Source of the DNA: a virus
DNA length: 30,309 nucleotides
Strand: one strand, 5' to 3'
IMG/VR virus record: IMGVR_UViG_3300030108_003061
Coordinates: 1 to 30,309 of that record
The notes beneath the pieces were generated by a model, which was not told the origin of the DNA, did not search any database, and saw only the letters and a list, made by a program, of their open reading frames with translations. Below, piece by piece: positions 1-9,992 of this stretch. The position numbers and the translations under genes are program-made. The stretch's first letter is position 1, and each line of letters starts with the position of its first letter.

Positions 1-311
1 CTTTCTGTCATAATGTTCGCCCATGTACCATGACCAAAGCGTTGATCCACTAAAACAGATACGTTATATAACTCTTCCGCTGCCAATTTAGCGTCTATAA
101 TTTCATTAGCTACTGTTTTAACACCAAATTGATCGGCTAAAGACATTCCATCTTTTTTTGATCTTTTTTTATCTAGTTGTTGTTTTCCATCTAAAAGATC
201 ATCAATAGAACCAGCTATTTCAGAAATATCCTTACAAGTGTTGATATTCTCCTTAATGAAATCCACGCTTTTTTTAACAAGCTGGATGCCAGTTACAATA
301 TCGCCTAGCAA
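1..311 (-). CDS. Uncharacterised phage protein, 3' end cut by window
   Basis: An open frame of about 103 codons runs off the left edge, so the C-terminus is missing. It begins with MLGDIVTGIQLVKKSVDF and is a charged, helical-looking soluble protein ending in view at FGHGTWANIMTE. I chose a TTG start because AAAAGG lies about 8 bases upstream and no in-frame ATG sits closer; the portal stop codon is in the same frame only 12 bases before it. Position right after the portal gene suggests a virion or assembly role, but no motif confirms this. I do not recognise a named family; similar proteins next to portals are, as I recall, common in uncultured marine phages. Confidence 0.75.
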   Translation of the reverse strand, partial: MLGDIVTGIQLVKKSVDFIKENINTCKDISEIAGSIDDLLDGKQQLDKKRSKKDGMSLADQFGVKTVANEIIDAKLAAEELYNVSVLVDQRFGHGTWANIMTE

Positions 312-323
312 TGTATTTACCTT

Positions 324-2765
324 TTATGAACGCCTAGTTGAATTTAAAGCAGCTATATCCCTCTGAGTTTGTATCCTCTCCTCTGCTATTCTTGTTTTAT
401 CATCTAATGCTTCCTTAGAAACATTAATTCTTTCTTTTTCTAATTCAGAATCCTGTTGCTGTCTTGATCTTTCCATATCTTGTCTTTGCTCAAATTCTTT
501 ACTCTTTCTTTCTAAATCAGCACCTTTCAATGATAATTCTTGTTTTCTAATTGAAACAAGAGGATCTTCTTGATTTTGAGGTGTAATTGTTTGTGCATAT
601 TGCTCTACCATTTGAGCAACTAATTTAGAAGCTACCATATCAATTTGAATTTTCATCTGTTGTTGCATATTTGGATTTTGTTGCATAGCAGCTTGGTTTT
701 GTGGTGGCATAGATGCCATAACTTGCTCTTGAGCTTTTTGTTCAGCCAATATACCTATATGCTCTTGTATATGACCTTGCAACATTCCAACAACATTTGC
801 ATTAGCTTGAACAGCTGGTGTGGTTAACATAGCTAAATGTGCTTGAATATGTGCTTGATGATCTTGTGGTGGAAAAGCCTGTAATGGTTGACCTAACAAC
901 GCATTCTGGTTTTCTTTAGCTGCATTCAAAGGCATAGGCTGTGGAGGTGGGGGTAATATAGCATCAATATTTGAAACTCCTAATGCTTCATACATATTTC
1001 TGTAAGCTGCATATAACCCTTGTGGGCCGCCATGTATTTGTGGATTAGATTGAACTAATTGTAATTGTGTTTGTGCTAATGTCACCCTTTGTGACATAGA
1101 GAATATATTTGGATCACTTACAGGCAATATATCAATTTTAGAGTCAAAATCCTGTATCTTTGACATAGGATTAGTACCCATGCTCATATATGGATAAGGC
1201 TTTGGATCATTAGCAAATATGTTTGCCAATAACCTAAATTCTATCTTTTGAGAATAATGTAATCTTTTATGGATTGCAGACATAACTTTTGTTCCACGTT
1301 CCATAATAGCCATTGTAGTTCCTACAGGTGTTTCTCCACCCATCTCTCCTACCTTCATATCAGCCATAGAGGCGAATCTTCTACCTGCATCAACCAAAGT
1401 ACCCATTAAATTAAATAGGGTGCCTGAAGGCTCTTTAAATGGCAGTGGCATCAAAGAACTTCGTATATCACCACTTGCAACATCAATATCTCTAAATTCA
1501 CCCGGTTGTAACGCACTATCTTCATCTCTAATTCTAGCACCTCTTGATTTAAAACCAGCGGGTAAATTAGATAATGTACCTGAATCAATTAATTGTCTTA
1601 ATATAGATGTAGATGCTTGAGCTAAACCACCTATCATATGTGTTAATCCCAAACCATAGAAACCAAGACCGGGCATAAACTTAAAATGAACAAAATAGTC
1701 TTTTTTTCTTTTTAATGGATCTTGCTCTGCATAATTCCTACGTATAGCCAATATCTCATTGGTATCTTCTAAAATAGTAACAACATAGGGTAATTTTAAT
1801 CCTGTAGGCTCACCATCCTCACCCATATCTTCAAAACCTTCAATATCTAGATCAGTATGAACCTCATAAATCGTTAGTTCTTTTGATGCAGATGAAGGTT
1901 GAATACCCTGTATTTCATTAACAGTTTCACTAATTTCATCATATTTTGTTTCATAACCAGAATCAGGTAGGTCTATCTGCTTATAAAAACCATTTAACTG
2001 CATTTTAAGGACTTCATTAGAGTCCATTTTAATAACATGAGTTATTCTAGGACTTGTTAGTAAATCAGTAGCTGAATAAGGTACAACTAAGTCCTCTGCA
2101 TGAATAAACTTACTTACTGCACGTTGTAATAAAGGATCAGAATAAACTTTTTTAAATGTAGACCCTACAATCGGTAAATAAAATAACATTTGATCCAGTT
2201 CTGGATCATATTCTTCCATTTCATACGTAATTTGGTAGTTCATATACTCTTTTATACGTTCTGCCTGTCTTTCTAACTCTGGATTAGATGTTCCTAGTAT
2301 ATGAGTTCTAACCGGCCCACCCGCGGGCAACATTTCTCTATAAGCTTGTGCTTGAAACTGCGTTACAGCTTCAGCTAATAATGGATGAATAACACCAGAA
2401 GCACCCTCAAAAGGCTGTGCTCTCTCTTCATAGTTCATCCCTAATAATTCTAGACCTTTTTTATAAGATTCTTCCCAATCTTTTCTTGATGCTGTGTCAT
2501 CATCAATATCACTAACTAACTCTGATGCAATGCCAGTTAATACGCTATCATCCATAGCTTCTGCAATATTACCATCAAAAGGAATATTTATTTCTAATGT
2601 TTCTTCTTGAATTTCTCCAACAATAGCACTGCCATCTTCCAGTTCTGTAACATTTGGCGTTATATTCGCTTCATTCACATCAACCATAGCTTCTGTGAGT
2701 TCTTTAGAAGGAACATTAATGTTTTCTGGTAGACCACCGGGGCCGGTTTGAGGTTCTATTGCCAT
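324..2765 (-). CDS. Portal protein (head-tail connector)
   Basis: At 813 residues this fits the large portals of podovirus-like phages. Portals form the dodecameric ring at one capsid vertex through which DNA is packaged and ejected. Support comes from the motif around residues 105-150 (GMNYEERAQPFEGAS, then a stretch with FQAQAYREMLPAGG), which I recognise from portals of uncultured marine phages, from the long mixed alpha/beta body, and from the gene order terminase, small protein, portal. The C-terminal 200 residues are rich in Gln, Met and Pro and then become a charged coiled coil (QELSLKGADLERKSKEFEQR region), as in P22-type barrels; the exact portal subfamily is inferred. ATG start with TAAGGAG about 8 bases upstream. 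A long inverted repeat lies in the leader just before the gene. Confidence 0.85.
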   Translation of the reverse strand: MAIEPQTGPGGLPENINVPSKELTEAMVDVNEANITPNVTELEDGSAIVGEIQEETLEINIPFDGNIAEAMDDSVLTGIASELVSDIDDDTASRKDWEESYKKGLELLGMNYEERAQPFEGASGVIHPLLAEAVTQFQAQAYREMLPAGGPVRTHILGTSNPELERQAERIKEYMNYQITYEMEEYDPELDQMLFYLPIVGSTFKKVYSDPLLQRAVSKFIHAEDLVVPYSATDLLTSPRITHVIKMDSNEVLKMQLNGFYKQIDLPDSGYETKYDEISETVNEIQGIQPSSASKELTIYEVHTDLDIEGFEDMGEDGEPTGLKLPYVVTILEDTNEILAIRRNYAEQDPLKRKKDYFVHFKFMPGLGFYGLGLTHMIGGLAQASTSILRQLIDSGTLSNLPAGFKSRGARIRDEDSALQPGEFRDIDVASGDIRSSLMPLPFKEPSGTLFNLMGTLVDAGRRFASMADMKVGEMGGETPVGTTMAIMERGTKVMSAIHKRLHYSQKIEFRLLANIFANDPKPYPYMSMGTNPMSKIQDFDSKIDILPVSDPNIFSMSQRVTLAQTQLQLVQSNPQIHGGPQGLYAAYRNMYEALGVSNIDAILPPPPQPMPLNAAKENQNALLGQPLQAFPPQDHQAHIQAHLAMLTTPAVQANANVVGMLQGHIQEHIGILAEQKAQEQVMASMPPQNQAAMQQNPNMQQQMKIQIDMVASKLVAQMVEQYAQTITPQNQEDPLVSIRKQELSLKGADLERKSKEFEQRQDMERSRQQQDSELEKERINVSKEALDDKTRIAEERIQTQRDIAALNSTRRS

Positions 2766-2878
2766 AATTTTATCTCCTTAGTGAGGTAGGGGCGGCTCAA
2801 CTGTGGTAGGGAGGGAAATATCCACAGGAACTACTTTGCAAAAGACCCCTACCTCAACTTTATATTCTAAACAAAACA
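2766..2878 (-). other. Portal leader with long-range inverted repeat
   Basis: This 113-base gap between the EF-hand gene and the portal holds a perfect 10-bp inverted repeat, GAGGTAGGGG at 2783-2792 and CCCCTACCTC at 2846-2855, in otherwise AT-rich DNA. Read as minus-strand RNA it would close a stem just upstream of the portal ribosome-binding site. There is no U-tract, so it is not a classical terminator; an RNA processing, attenuation or stability element is possible. Confidence 0.5.
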
Positions 2879-3307
2879 TTATCTAACACCAACAAATTTA
2901 GTTCCTCTAAGGGCAGCTCCTCCACCTCTTGATGTCGTAGTTGTTTTTTTCTTAGCTACTCTTTTTTTAGGTTTTGCTTTTACTTCACCACCTTTTTTAA
3001 ATTTTTGAGGTCTTTCCTTCATTTCCCCAATCATTCTTTTAATTCTCTGTCTATCTGCATTAGAAAGAGTTTTGCCAGACTCACCTAAAAAATCCATTAT
3101 ATTCATTGGTGCATTTTTCATACTGCCGATTATTTGCCTAATCATTTCTCTGTCTTTATCAGAAATGGTTTTGCCAGCTTCACCTAAAATAGCTTGAGCT
3201 ATATCAGTAGCTCCACCCTGTTCCATTTTTCTTAGCATTTTAAAATCTTCACCAGATATTTTACCATCTTTATTTTTATCTAATTTCTTTTGATTACCTT
3301 TTAACAT
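2879..3307 (-). CDS. Small EF-hand protein with basic tail, between terminase and portal
   Basis: This 142-residue protein starts with one canonical EF-hand loop, DKNKDGKISGED at residues 10-21 followed by Phe22, with Asp10, Asn12, Asp14 and Asp21 in the calcium-ligand positions. Two copies of a 17-residue repeat follow: ILGEAGKTISDKDREMI near 40-56 and FLGESGKTLSNADRQRI near 73-89. The last 40 residues are Lys/Arg-rich and end in RGGGAALRGTKFVGVR, a tail I recall from uncultured marine phages. The ATG at 3307 is chosen over an upstream ATG inside the terminase gene because AAGGAG sits 8 bases before it and the terminase stop lies only 10 bases upstream. A minor virion or assembly protein is plausible from position; the basic tail could bind DNA. 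Function is unknown. Confidence 0.75.
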   Translation of the reverse strand: MLKGNQKKLDKNKDGKISGEDFKMLRKMEQGGATDIAQAILGEAGKTISDKDREMIRQIIGSMKNAPMNIMDFLGESGKTLSNADRQRIKRMIGEMKERPQKFKKGGEVKAKPKKRVAKKKTTTTSRGGGAALRGTKFVGVR

Positions 3308-3317
3308 ATTATTCTCC

Positions 3318-4793
3318 TTAATAATATTCAAATTTTGAACGATATATTCGTTCCTCTTCTTCATAGTCATCAGGTGTTACAATAAAACCACCTTGTCTAA
3401 AACGCAGTATAGCTTGTGTCATACTATCTGCCAAGTCATCATGTTCACCATTAGGAAAAGATGCACATTCCTCTACAACTTCCTCTGCAAAATTACTATC
3501 GGGTCTATACACCATACCACTTTCAAACACAGGAGCACAAGCATTCATTCTAGTAAATTTATCAGAACCTCTACTTGGCGTAAATGGTGTAACAGCAATA
3601 CCCATACGAATTAACTCTTGTGTTAAAGGTGTACCAGTAGCTTTTTGCTCAATTAAAATCATATCAGGTTGATAAATTTCTTCTAATTCCTGTGCTTTTT
3701 GTTTTAATTGTGGAAAATCCCACCTACCTCTTACAGCATCCAGTAAAATAATACATTCACCCTCACCATCTTCAGGCTCAAATATACCCCATGTTGTAAT
3801 CGCACTATAATCAGCACGATCTGATTTGCTAAAGGCTGTATCATAACTTTGTATCACATAAGAACAAGTGGGTGGGTCATCACTTTCCCAGATCTTCCAC
3901 CATTCTCGTTTAATAATAGCACCTTCTTCTGCTGTAGGATTCTGCATATACTGTGCATTCCATTTAGGAATAGGAATAGATGCTTTTACACCCTCTAATT
4001 CATCTAAACTCCAAAATTCAGGCCATAAAGGTTTACCAGATGGCATAATAGCTGGGAACTCTACAACTTCCCACTTATCAGCACTCATTTCTGTCTGTTT
4101 ATGCAATACTTTCGCAGTTAAATCCCTAATACTCCAACGAGTCATTACAATAATTAATGAACCACCGGGCTGAAGTCGTTGCCTTGGGCCGGAAGTATAC
4201 CACTCATAGATATTATCTAAAGCAGTTGAACTCAAGGCATCTTGTTCAGATACTGGATCGTCAATAATGCAAAGGTCAGCCCCACGCCCAGCAAGAGCAC
4301 CACCGACACCCACAGCATAATACTCGCCACCACTGGAAGTAGACCATCTGCCAGAAGCTTTTGCATCCGCAGCGAGTCGAACTTCGGGGAATATCTCTCT
4401 AAATTCTCCTGAATCAATAAGATTCTTTACCTTTCTTCCAAACCCCACAGCCAATTCTGCTGTATGCGTTGCTTGAATAATTTTCTTAGTGGGATCCCTC
4501 CCCATAAGCCAAGCTGGGAATAAGTAAGAAGCAAACTCTGATTTAGTGTGTCTTGGTGGCATATTAATGATAAGTCTTTTGATTTTACCATCTGCTACAT
4601 CCTGTAATTTTTGTGCGTAAATTTTGTGATGACTACCTTGTATGAAATTAGGCCAAACAAACTTAACAAAATCCAAAAAACTTTTTTCTCTCTGGTGCCT
4701 AGAGTCAAGCGTATTTAAACGATCAACTAAAGGAGCTATCTTTGCTAGTTCTTCGTCTGTGAAATATTGGCTGAAATCCTCAATTTTGTTCAT
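3318..4793 (-). CDS. terL: Terminase large subunit (packaging ATPase-nuclease)
   Basis: The large terminase powers DNA translocation into the procapsid and cuts the concatemer. The 491 residues show a variant Walker A, PPRHTKS, at 79-85; Walker B LCIIDDP at 174-180; the coupling motif MTRW at 217-220; and an RNase H-fold nuclease domain with acidic residues at Asp318 (SYDTAFS), Glu382 (LIEQKATG) and Asp452/453 (HDDLADS). This order is standard for the family. The ATG overlaps the stop of the preceding 1596-aa gene as TAATG, which implies translational coupling, since no clear ribosome-binding site is seen. The likely small subunit lies about 8 kb away, with accessory genes in between. Confidence 0.96.
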   Translation of the reverse strand: MNKIEDFSQYFTDEELAKIAPLVDRLNTLDSRHQREKSFLDFVKFVWPNFIQGSHHKIYAQKLQDVADGKIKRLIINMPPRHTKSEFASYLFPAWLMGRDPTKKIIQATHTAELAVGFGRKVKNLIDSGEFREIFPEVRLAADAKASGRWSTSSGGEYYAVGVGGALAGRGADLCIIDDPVSEQDALSSTALDNIYEWYTSGPRQRLQPGGSLIIVMTRWSIRDLTAKVLHKQTEMSADKWEVVEFPAIMPSGKPLWPEFWSLDELEGVKASIPIPKWNAQYMQNPTAEEGAIIKREWWKIWESDDPPTCSYVIQSYDTAFSKSDRADYSAITTWGIFEPEDGEGECIILLDAVRGRWDFPQLKQKAQELEEIYQPDMILIEQKATGTPLTQELIRMGIAVTPFTPSRGSDKFTRMNACAPVFESGMVYRPDSNFAEEVVEECASFPNGEHDDLADSMTQAILRFRQGGFIVTPDDYEEEERIYRSKFEYY

Positions 4794-7700
4794 TACATCA
4801 TTGATGCTAGAAAGGTATCAATTGCTTTATTCATTCCAGCTGTCACTTCCCCACCTTCGTTCATTTTAATAGATGCAGTTAAAGTTGACATATCTTTAAC
4901 TTTAGGAGTTTTAGAAAGAGGTCTTTTATCTATGTCCATAGCAAGAAATTTACTAATAACATCTCCATTACTAGGCATACCACCCATATTCATATTTGCA
5001 GTATCTGTTTGTTGATCAGGAACCTTAAAAGTTTCTAATTCACTTATGGGTTTACCTGAATCTCTAAAAGGACTATCTTCTTTAGGATTTAAGAAGATGA
5101 TAGGCATACCAAGGTGATCTCTCTGACTGTTGTTAGAACCTCCACCTGAGGGAGGTAAGTTTGTTCCTGCAAAAGGGTTGTCTCCCTGCTCACCCGGTAA
5201 AAATGGAGGTAGTTGTTGATTGTCATTTGGTGGTAAATTATTAACACCCTCTACTCCTTGCTCACCCGGTAAAAAAGGAGGTGGTTGTTGACCCAAGGGT
5301 ATAGGATCCATGTTAAATAAAGTTCCGGGGTCTGGTTCACCGGGGTCTGGTGGAGTTCCGGGGTCTGGTATTGGTTCATCTGGTATTGGTTCAATGGGTC
5401 TCTGCCCTCGTGCTTCGTTTACAAATCCTTTTTCTTGCACTAAAGGATTATACTCTCCTTTGTAAATTTGAAGAGCCTCTCCGGCGGATACTTTACCATC
5501 ATTATTAATATCATAATTAGGATTGTAATCCATAAGACCCACATTCATACTTAAAGCCTGTTTAGCCAGTGCTTCAAAATCAGGCGTTTCATAAGTCGGT
5601 ACTTCTGAACTACCATCACCTTCACCAGTGCCTGTATCACCTGGATCTGGTGTTACTATAGGCATTGGGATGTTAGTATCATCTTCAAAAGGATTTTCAT
5701 TATCTCTAATCGTCATATCGCTTGCATCAGGAAATGAAAAATCTGTAAACATATCTGGGTTATAAACAACACTAGATTCTATCGGTGAAAAAGTTCCCAT
5801 ACCCTCTGATGATACAGGTGAATCAACAACAGTTCTAGCAATAATATCTTCCATTGGCTCGGTATTAGTATACAAATCTTTGAAGTTAAATAGTGTTTTT
5901 GGTGTTGTTTCATCACCCCCATTGTCATCACTGTCATCACCATCTCCAGTAGAGTCATCATCAACAGAGTCATCTACAGAACTATCACCACCATTATTAT
6001 CAAAAACATTAGATTCAGTTATTTGATCAAAAGTATTGCCAAAAAGATTACTGGTATTACCCTCGGAATCTTGTCCAGTTAAATATTCATTTAAAGTATT
6101 CGTTAAGTCAGTACCACTTAAATTTACGGAACCATCTTTTTTATTGAAAAATCCTGAAGGATCGAAATCAATATCTTCATAATTTATTTTACCAGTAAGA
6201 TAATCTAAAATTTGTTTATAATTAGGTAATTTATCTTGTTGAGAATACAAAAATTGGTTTAAACCTCCTGAACTTTCAACAGCATTGAAAAAAGGTTCAA
6301 GATTAATTTGATTTGAAGCAGGATTTGTAAATTCAAGACCACCTATGTTAAAAGAATCTCCAGTTAAATGATTTTGTATAGATTCTTCACTTACTACTCC
6401 ATCTTCGTTTTTTTCAAAAGGGTCTTCGTCACTATCTGTAGCAACATATCCTGTTTCTGTTTTTGTCAAAGCAGGTTGTACAAAATTTGCGCCGGATCCA
6501 GTTATATTTCCAATTCTATTACCTTCCTCATCAACAGAATAATATTGACTTAATGCTTCGTTTCCACGAACTATATTATAAGATCCTACAGGTATACTCT
6601 CTCCTGTTCCAGAAACATCTACAAAAGTTTGACCATTAGGTGCTGTGTAAAAAATATCATTATCAGACTTATCATCTTTTTTTTGTTCTATAGCCATAGC
6701 TTCTGTTGTTTCAGGGTCATAACCTAAAACACCTGACACATCATATTTACTAGGATCATCTACCTGAAAACGCACATTTTCACCATTTCTGTCTTTTGAA
6801 ATACCACTTACAAGCTGTAAATCACTTAAACTTTTACCATAATATCCCGGCCCTAAACCTTCAAATTCCTTATCGTCATAATCATAATTAAAAACTCTAC
6901 CTGTTTCTGGGTCTTTAAAATATAATCTTTCAACTGTGCCCGTAGCTCCACCAAGATCTTTAATAACATCTTGAATTGTTTGATAACCTTGGCCTTGACC
7001 TTGACTACCAATATAACTAAAAACTTTCATAGGTTCATCTTCAACTTCTGTGGCAGTTTCATTAACTAAACTTTCTGGTGGTAAATTACTTCCTGCAAAA
7101 GGACTATCTCCTTGTTGACCCGGTAAAAACGCGGGTGCTTGTTGACTATCACCACCTTGAGCTTCCATATTTTCATATTTATCTACAATAGCCTTTACTT
7201 CTGCTTGATAATCGGGGTTATTGCCATCAACCACTCCATTTACAGCATATTTATTCATAACAGCCATAATTTCGTTAATTCTATCTGGATTTACAATACC
7301 ACCTAAATTATAACCTTGTAAATTTTGAAATTTATTTTGAAAGAATGAACCTAAACTATTCCCAAAAGGACTACTCGCAAAGGTATTAATATCATTTGGC
7401 TTAACATCACTTGTTCTTACAAAATTCTGAAAAGGGTTAAAAACAGTAGATTCATTGATGAATTGTGAATCATTAGGATTGTAAACACCAAACTGTCTTG
7501 TACCTGTTGGTACACCACCAAAACCGATTTGTGGCATTGATCCAAGTCCTGTGTTTTGATTCTGAAAAGAAACATCAGGAAAAGTAGATTTTGTTAGTTG
7601 ATCAACTTGCTGTGTAAATTCATCTAACTTTTTTTTTATATCACTATCATTCTCTTGCATATAACTTCTGTGAATTTGTTTCGTTAAAGGATATAATAGA

Positions 7701-9583
7701 CGTTGAATATTATCACCACTACTCATACCCATATTCTGCATCATTCCCAAATTAGAAGCGTTAATCGCACCACCTTGGTTTTTGTTAACGATCTGTCTAC
7801 CCCTCTCAAGTTTAGCAATAGCGTCTGTCACAGAACCACCATTGCTAAGACCTAATAATTCCTTAACTTCAGGAGTAAAAACATAACGTGGTGCTCCTGT
7901 AACACCCATTGCTGATTCTATAGGACTCATACCTTCAGGTGGTTTCTTTATATTAAGTCTAATCTGTGCATCCATAAAAGGGTTTTTTATTATTAAATTC
8001 TTTAATTCATCATAAAAATCTTTTTGTAATCCAAATTTCCTACCCATCACATTATCACTCACACGTTCTTTAGGCTGTGGTGGCATTGTGCCCAATAGAC
8101 TAGATCTTGTTGCTTCATTCATAAATTCAGGTGATTGTTGTATTATCTCTAAAGCTTTAAGTAATTGAGAAACATCTTCATCATTAGCTTTAGCTTCTCT
8201 AAATGTACTAAACATTTCTTGCAATTTTTGTTGAGGATTAGCTGATTCAGCTATTATTGCTTTCAATTTCTCAACCATAGGATTACCACCTTCGGTCATG
8301 CCTAAAATTCTTGGTCTATAAATTCCTAAATCACCCATTAAACCACGAATTTTACCTACTATATTTTCTCTATTGTTCAAACTTTCATTTAATTCTTTAA
8401 TCCTACTAGCTAAATTAGATGCTTCTTCTTTAACATTTCCAATATTTCTCAAACCTGATTGATATAAACTTTCAATTTTCTCACCAAGACCCATTGGCTT
8501 TACACCCTCTGTAAGACCTTCGGGTAGATTAGGTTGATCTCCAGAAACATTAGTTAATTTTTCTAATCGATCTTGTATTACGTCTACAATATTACCTTCT
8601 TCTACAATAGGAGCCATATTATTTTTAAGTAAATCTTGCATCTGAAAAGAATCTGGATAAGCTCCAACATCTTCATACTTCATTTTTTCAAGATCTGTTA
8701 TAATTTGTTCAATGTTTGAAGTTGGAGCTTTACTTTGATCTGCTTCCATCTGTCTTTGCTGTGCCATCATTTCTAATAATTTTTCTGGCCCAGCTCTTTC
8801 TGAAACATCTCTTCGATAATTTTCTCTTTCTATCTCTTTCTTAATTTGTTCTAGCCGATTTGCAAAAGCTTCACTGTCTTTGTTAGCTCCTTGAACATCA
8901 AACTCATTACCAAATTTAGGCGTATCTCTTCGACTTTGCTGTGCTTGCCTTAGTAAATCTGCTACAGAATCACGCTTTCTCATTGCAGATGTAGGTGCTG
9001 TTTCCCCTTGAGCTTGGATTTCTAATAATCTTTCTGGCCCAGCCCTTCTTAAAACATCTCTTCTATAACCTTCTTTCATAGCATCAGGTATATTAGTGAC
9101 ATTTGCTTTTTCTGTTTGTGTTTGACCTTCTATAGGTTCATTTTCATATCTGGTCGTATAAATTTCATCTACACCATCACCATTTCTATCAAATGGAAAT
9201 GTCTTTAAACCTTTAGCTCTAGCTTCTGCAAAAGCTCTTTCAAAAGCTCCTAGGGAACCTGAACCCCCTTGCTGACCCCCTCCACCACGAAAAAGACCAC
9301 CAATTCCTTTTAATAAATTCTGTATAAACCCTACAAGACCACCTTCATTCATGTGCATAGGCATAGGAGGTATCATAGATTGGTTCTGAATATTACTCAA
9401 CATCATGCTAAAGTTACTTCTCGCCATAGGATCCGTATTTAACATGGATCCTAACCCCTTGCCCATAGGACTTGGTGGCATTGGTGGCATTGGAGCACCC
9501 ATTGGAGGAGCCATAGGAGGAGGTGCCCCCAAGGGAGGAGGAGCACCAGTTTGAGGAGGTGTAGGAGGAATAGGAGGAATCAT
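4793..9583 (-). CDS. Giant repeat-containing structural protein (1596 aa), function unknown
   Basis: A very large protein of the virion block. Residues 1-50 are almost all Pro, Met, Gly and Ala. Scattered through it are short Asn/x-Gly-Gly motifs, for example HMNEGGLV, MTEGGNPM, LSNGGSVT, YNLGGIVN, MNMGGMPS and KMNEGGEV. Two calcium-loop-like stretches occur, DRNGDGVDEIYT at about 132-143 and DINNDGKVSAGEA near 1360. A segment FLPGEQG-(D)NPFAG-(T)NLPP occurs in three versions, and YRRDVxxRAGPExLLE in two. An acidic low-complexity stretch of Asp, Ser and Gly lies near residue 1210-1240. No enzymatic motif is seen. Such proteins next to terminase are, to my knowledge, typical of uncultured marine phages. 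The start has AGGA about 8 bases upstream. Confidence 0.8.
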   Translation of the reverse strand: MIPPIPPTPPQTGAPPPLGAPPPMAPPMGAPMPPMPPSPMGKGLGSMLNTDPMARSNFSMMLSNIQNQSMIPPMPMHMNEGGLVGFIQNLLKGIGGLFRGGGGQQGGSGSLGAFERAFAEARAKGLKTFPFDRNGDGVDEIYTTRYENEPIEGQTQTEKANVTNIPDAMKEGYRRDVLRRAGPERLLEIQAQGETAPTSAMRKRDSVADLLRQAQQSRRDTPKFGNEFDVQGANKDSEAFANRLEQIKKEIERENYRRDVSERAGPEKLLEMMAQQRQMEADQSKAPTSNIEQIITDLEKMKYEDVGAYPDSFQMQDLLKNNMAPIVEEGNIVDVIQDRLEKLTNVSGDQPNLPEGLTEGVKPMGLGEKIESLYQSGLRNIGNVKEEASNLASRIKELNESLNNRENIVGKIRGLMGDLGIYRPRILGMTEGGNPMVEKLKAIIAESANPQQKLQEMFSTFREAKANDEDVSQLLKALEIIQQSPEFMNEATRSSLLGTMPPQPKERVSDNVMGRKFGLQKDFYDELKNLIIKNPFMDAQIRLNIKKPPEGMSPIESAMGVTGAPRYVFTPEVKELLGLSNGGSVTDAIAKLERGRQIVNKNQGGAINASNLGMMQNMGMSSGDNIQRLLYPLTKQIHRSYMQENDSDIKKKLDEFTQQVDQLTKSTFPDVSFQNQNTGLGSMPQIGFGGVPTGTRQFGVYNPNDSQFINESTVFNPFQNFVRTSDVKPNDINTFASSPFGNSLGSFFQNKFQNLQGYNLGGIVNPDRINEIMAVMNKYAVNGVVDGNNPDYQAEVKAIVDKYENMEAQGGDSQQAPAFLPGQQGDSPFAGSNLPPESLVNETATEVEDEPMKVFSYIGSQGQGQGYQTIQDVIKDLGGATGTVERLYFKDPETGRVFNYDYDDKEFEGLGPGYYGKSLSDLQLVSGISKDRNGENVRFQVDDPSKYDVSGVLGYDPETTEAMAIEQKKDDKSDNDIFYTAPNGQTFVDVSGTGESIPVGSYNIVRGNEALSQYYSVDEEGNRIGNITGSGANFVQPALTKTETGYVATDSDEDPFEKNEDGVVSEESIQNHLTGDSFNIGGLEFTNPASNQINLEPFFNAVESSGGLNQFLYSQQDKLPNYKQILDYLTGKINYEDIDFDPSGFFNKKDGSVNLSGTDLTNTLNEYLTGQDSEGNTSNLFGNTFDQITESNVFDNNGGDSSVDDSVDDDSTGDGDDSDDNGGDETTPKTLFNFKDLYTNTEPMEDIIARTVVDSPVSSEGMGTFSPIESSVVYNPDMFTDFSFPDASDMTIRDNENPFEDDTNIPMPIVTPDPGDTGTGEGDGSSEVPTYETPDFEALAKQALSMNVGLMDYNPNYDINNDGKVSAGEALQIYKGEYNPLVQEKGFVNEARGQRPIEPIPDEPIPDPGTPPDPGEPDPGTLFNMDPIPLGQQPPPFLPGEQGVEGVNNLPPNDNQQLPPFLPGEQGDNPFAGTNLPPSGGGSNNSQRDHLGMPIIFLNPKEDSPFRDSGKPISELETFKVPDQQTDTANMNMGGMPSNGDVISKFLAMDIDKRPLSKTPKVKDMSTLTASIKMNEGGEVTAGMNKAIDTFLASMM

Positions 9584-9629
9584 ACAATCAATCCTTTTTT
9601 TACAAAAATTGATTTATCTTAGTATAAAA

Positions 9630-9992
9630 TTAAAATTTTGACAACACATTATCTAATTCTTGCTTAGATTGTTTCAAAATTTTTTCCAAACGAGCCGAAT
9701 CTACGCTACCAATCCCTATAATTTTATCAATTTCGTTCCTCAAAGCCTTCATTCTAGTCAAATCAAAGGGAGAAAAGTCCATTTCTGGCTTTTCGCCACT
9801 GGAAATAGCTGTTAAATGCTCAATCGCAAGCTCAATAGCAATAGGAACCTTCTTTTGATTGGAAATATAGAAGCTATACATCCTTAAACTAATCCCTAAA
9901 AGGTCTGCCATCTTCTCTTGCGTAATATTTAACAGGTTTCTAGCCTTTTCAATCGCAGAACCATCCATTTTGCTATAAGAATGTCGTTTCAT
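9630..9992 (-). CDS. XRE-like helix-turn-helix transcriptional regulator
   Basis: The 120-residue protein carries a Cro/CI-type helix-turn-helix near residues 23-50: ITQEKMADLLGISLRMYSFY followed by a basic turn and a hydrophobic helix (IAIELAIEHL). The C-terminal 45 residues look helical (DLTRMKALRNEIDKIIG...) and may dimerise. I chose the ATG at 9992 rather than one 33 bases upstream because it overlaps the stop of the preceding small gene as TAATG, a coupling used repeatedly in this genome. It is the obvious candidate reader of the TGTAATCATTACA-type palindromes described separately; a degenerate copy lies in the promoter of its own operon, which would allow autoregulation. That link is inference. 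DNA-binding fold: confident; repressor versus activator: unknown. Confidence 0.8.
   Translation of the reverse strand: MKRHSYSKMDGSAIEKARNLLNITQEKMADLLGISLRMYSFYISNQKKVPIAIELAIEHLTAISSGEKPEMDFSPFDLTRMKALRNEIDKIIGIGSVDSARLEKILKQSKQELDNVLSKF

Noticed and set aside
4232-4417. Hydrophobic 61-codon minus-strand frame inside the large terminase gene
   Set aside because: It is an alternative frame within conserved terminase motifs, with no start signal.
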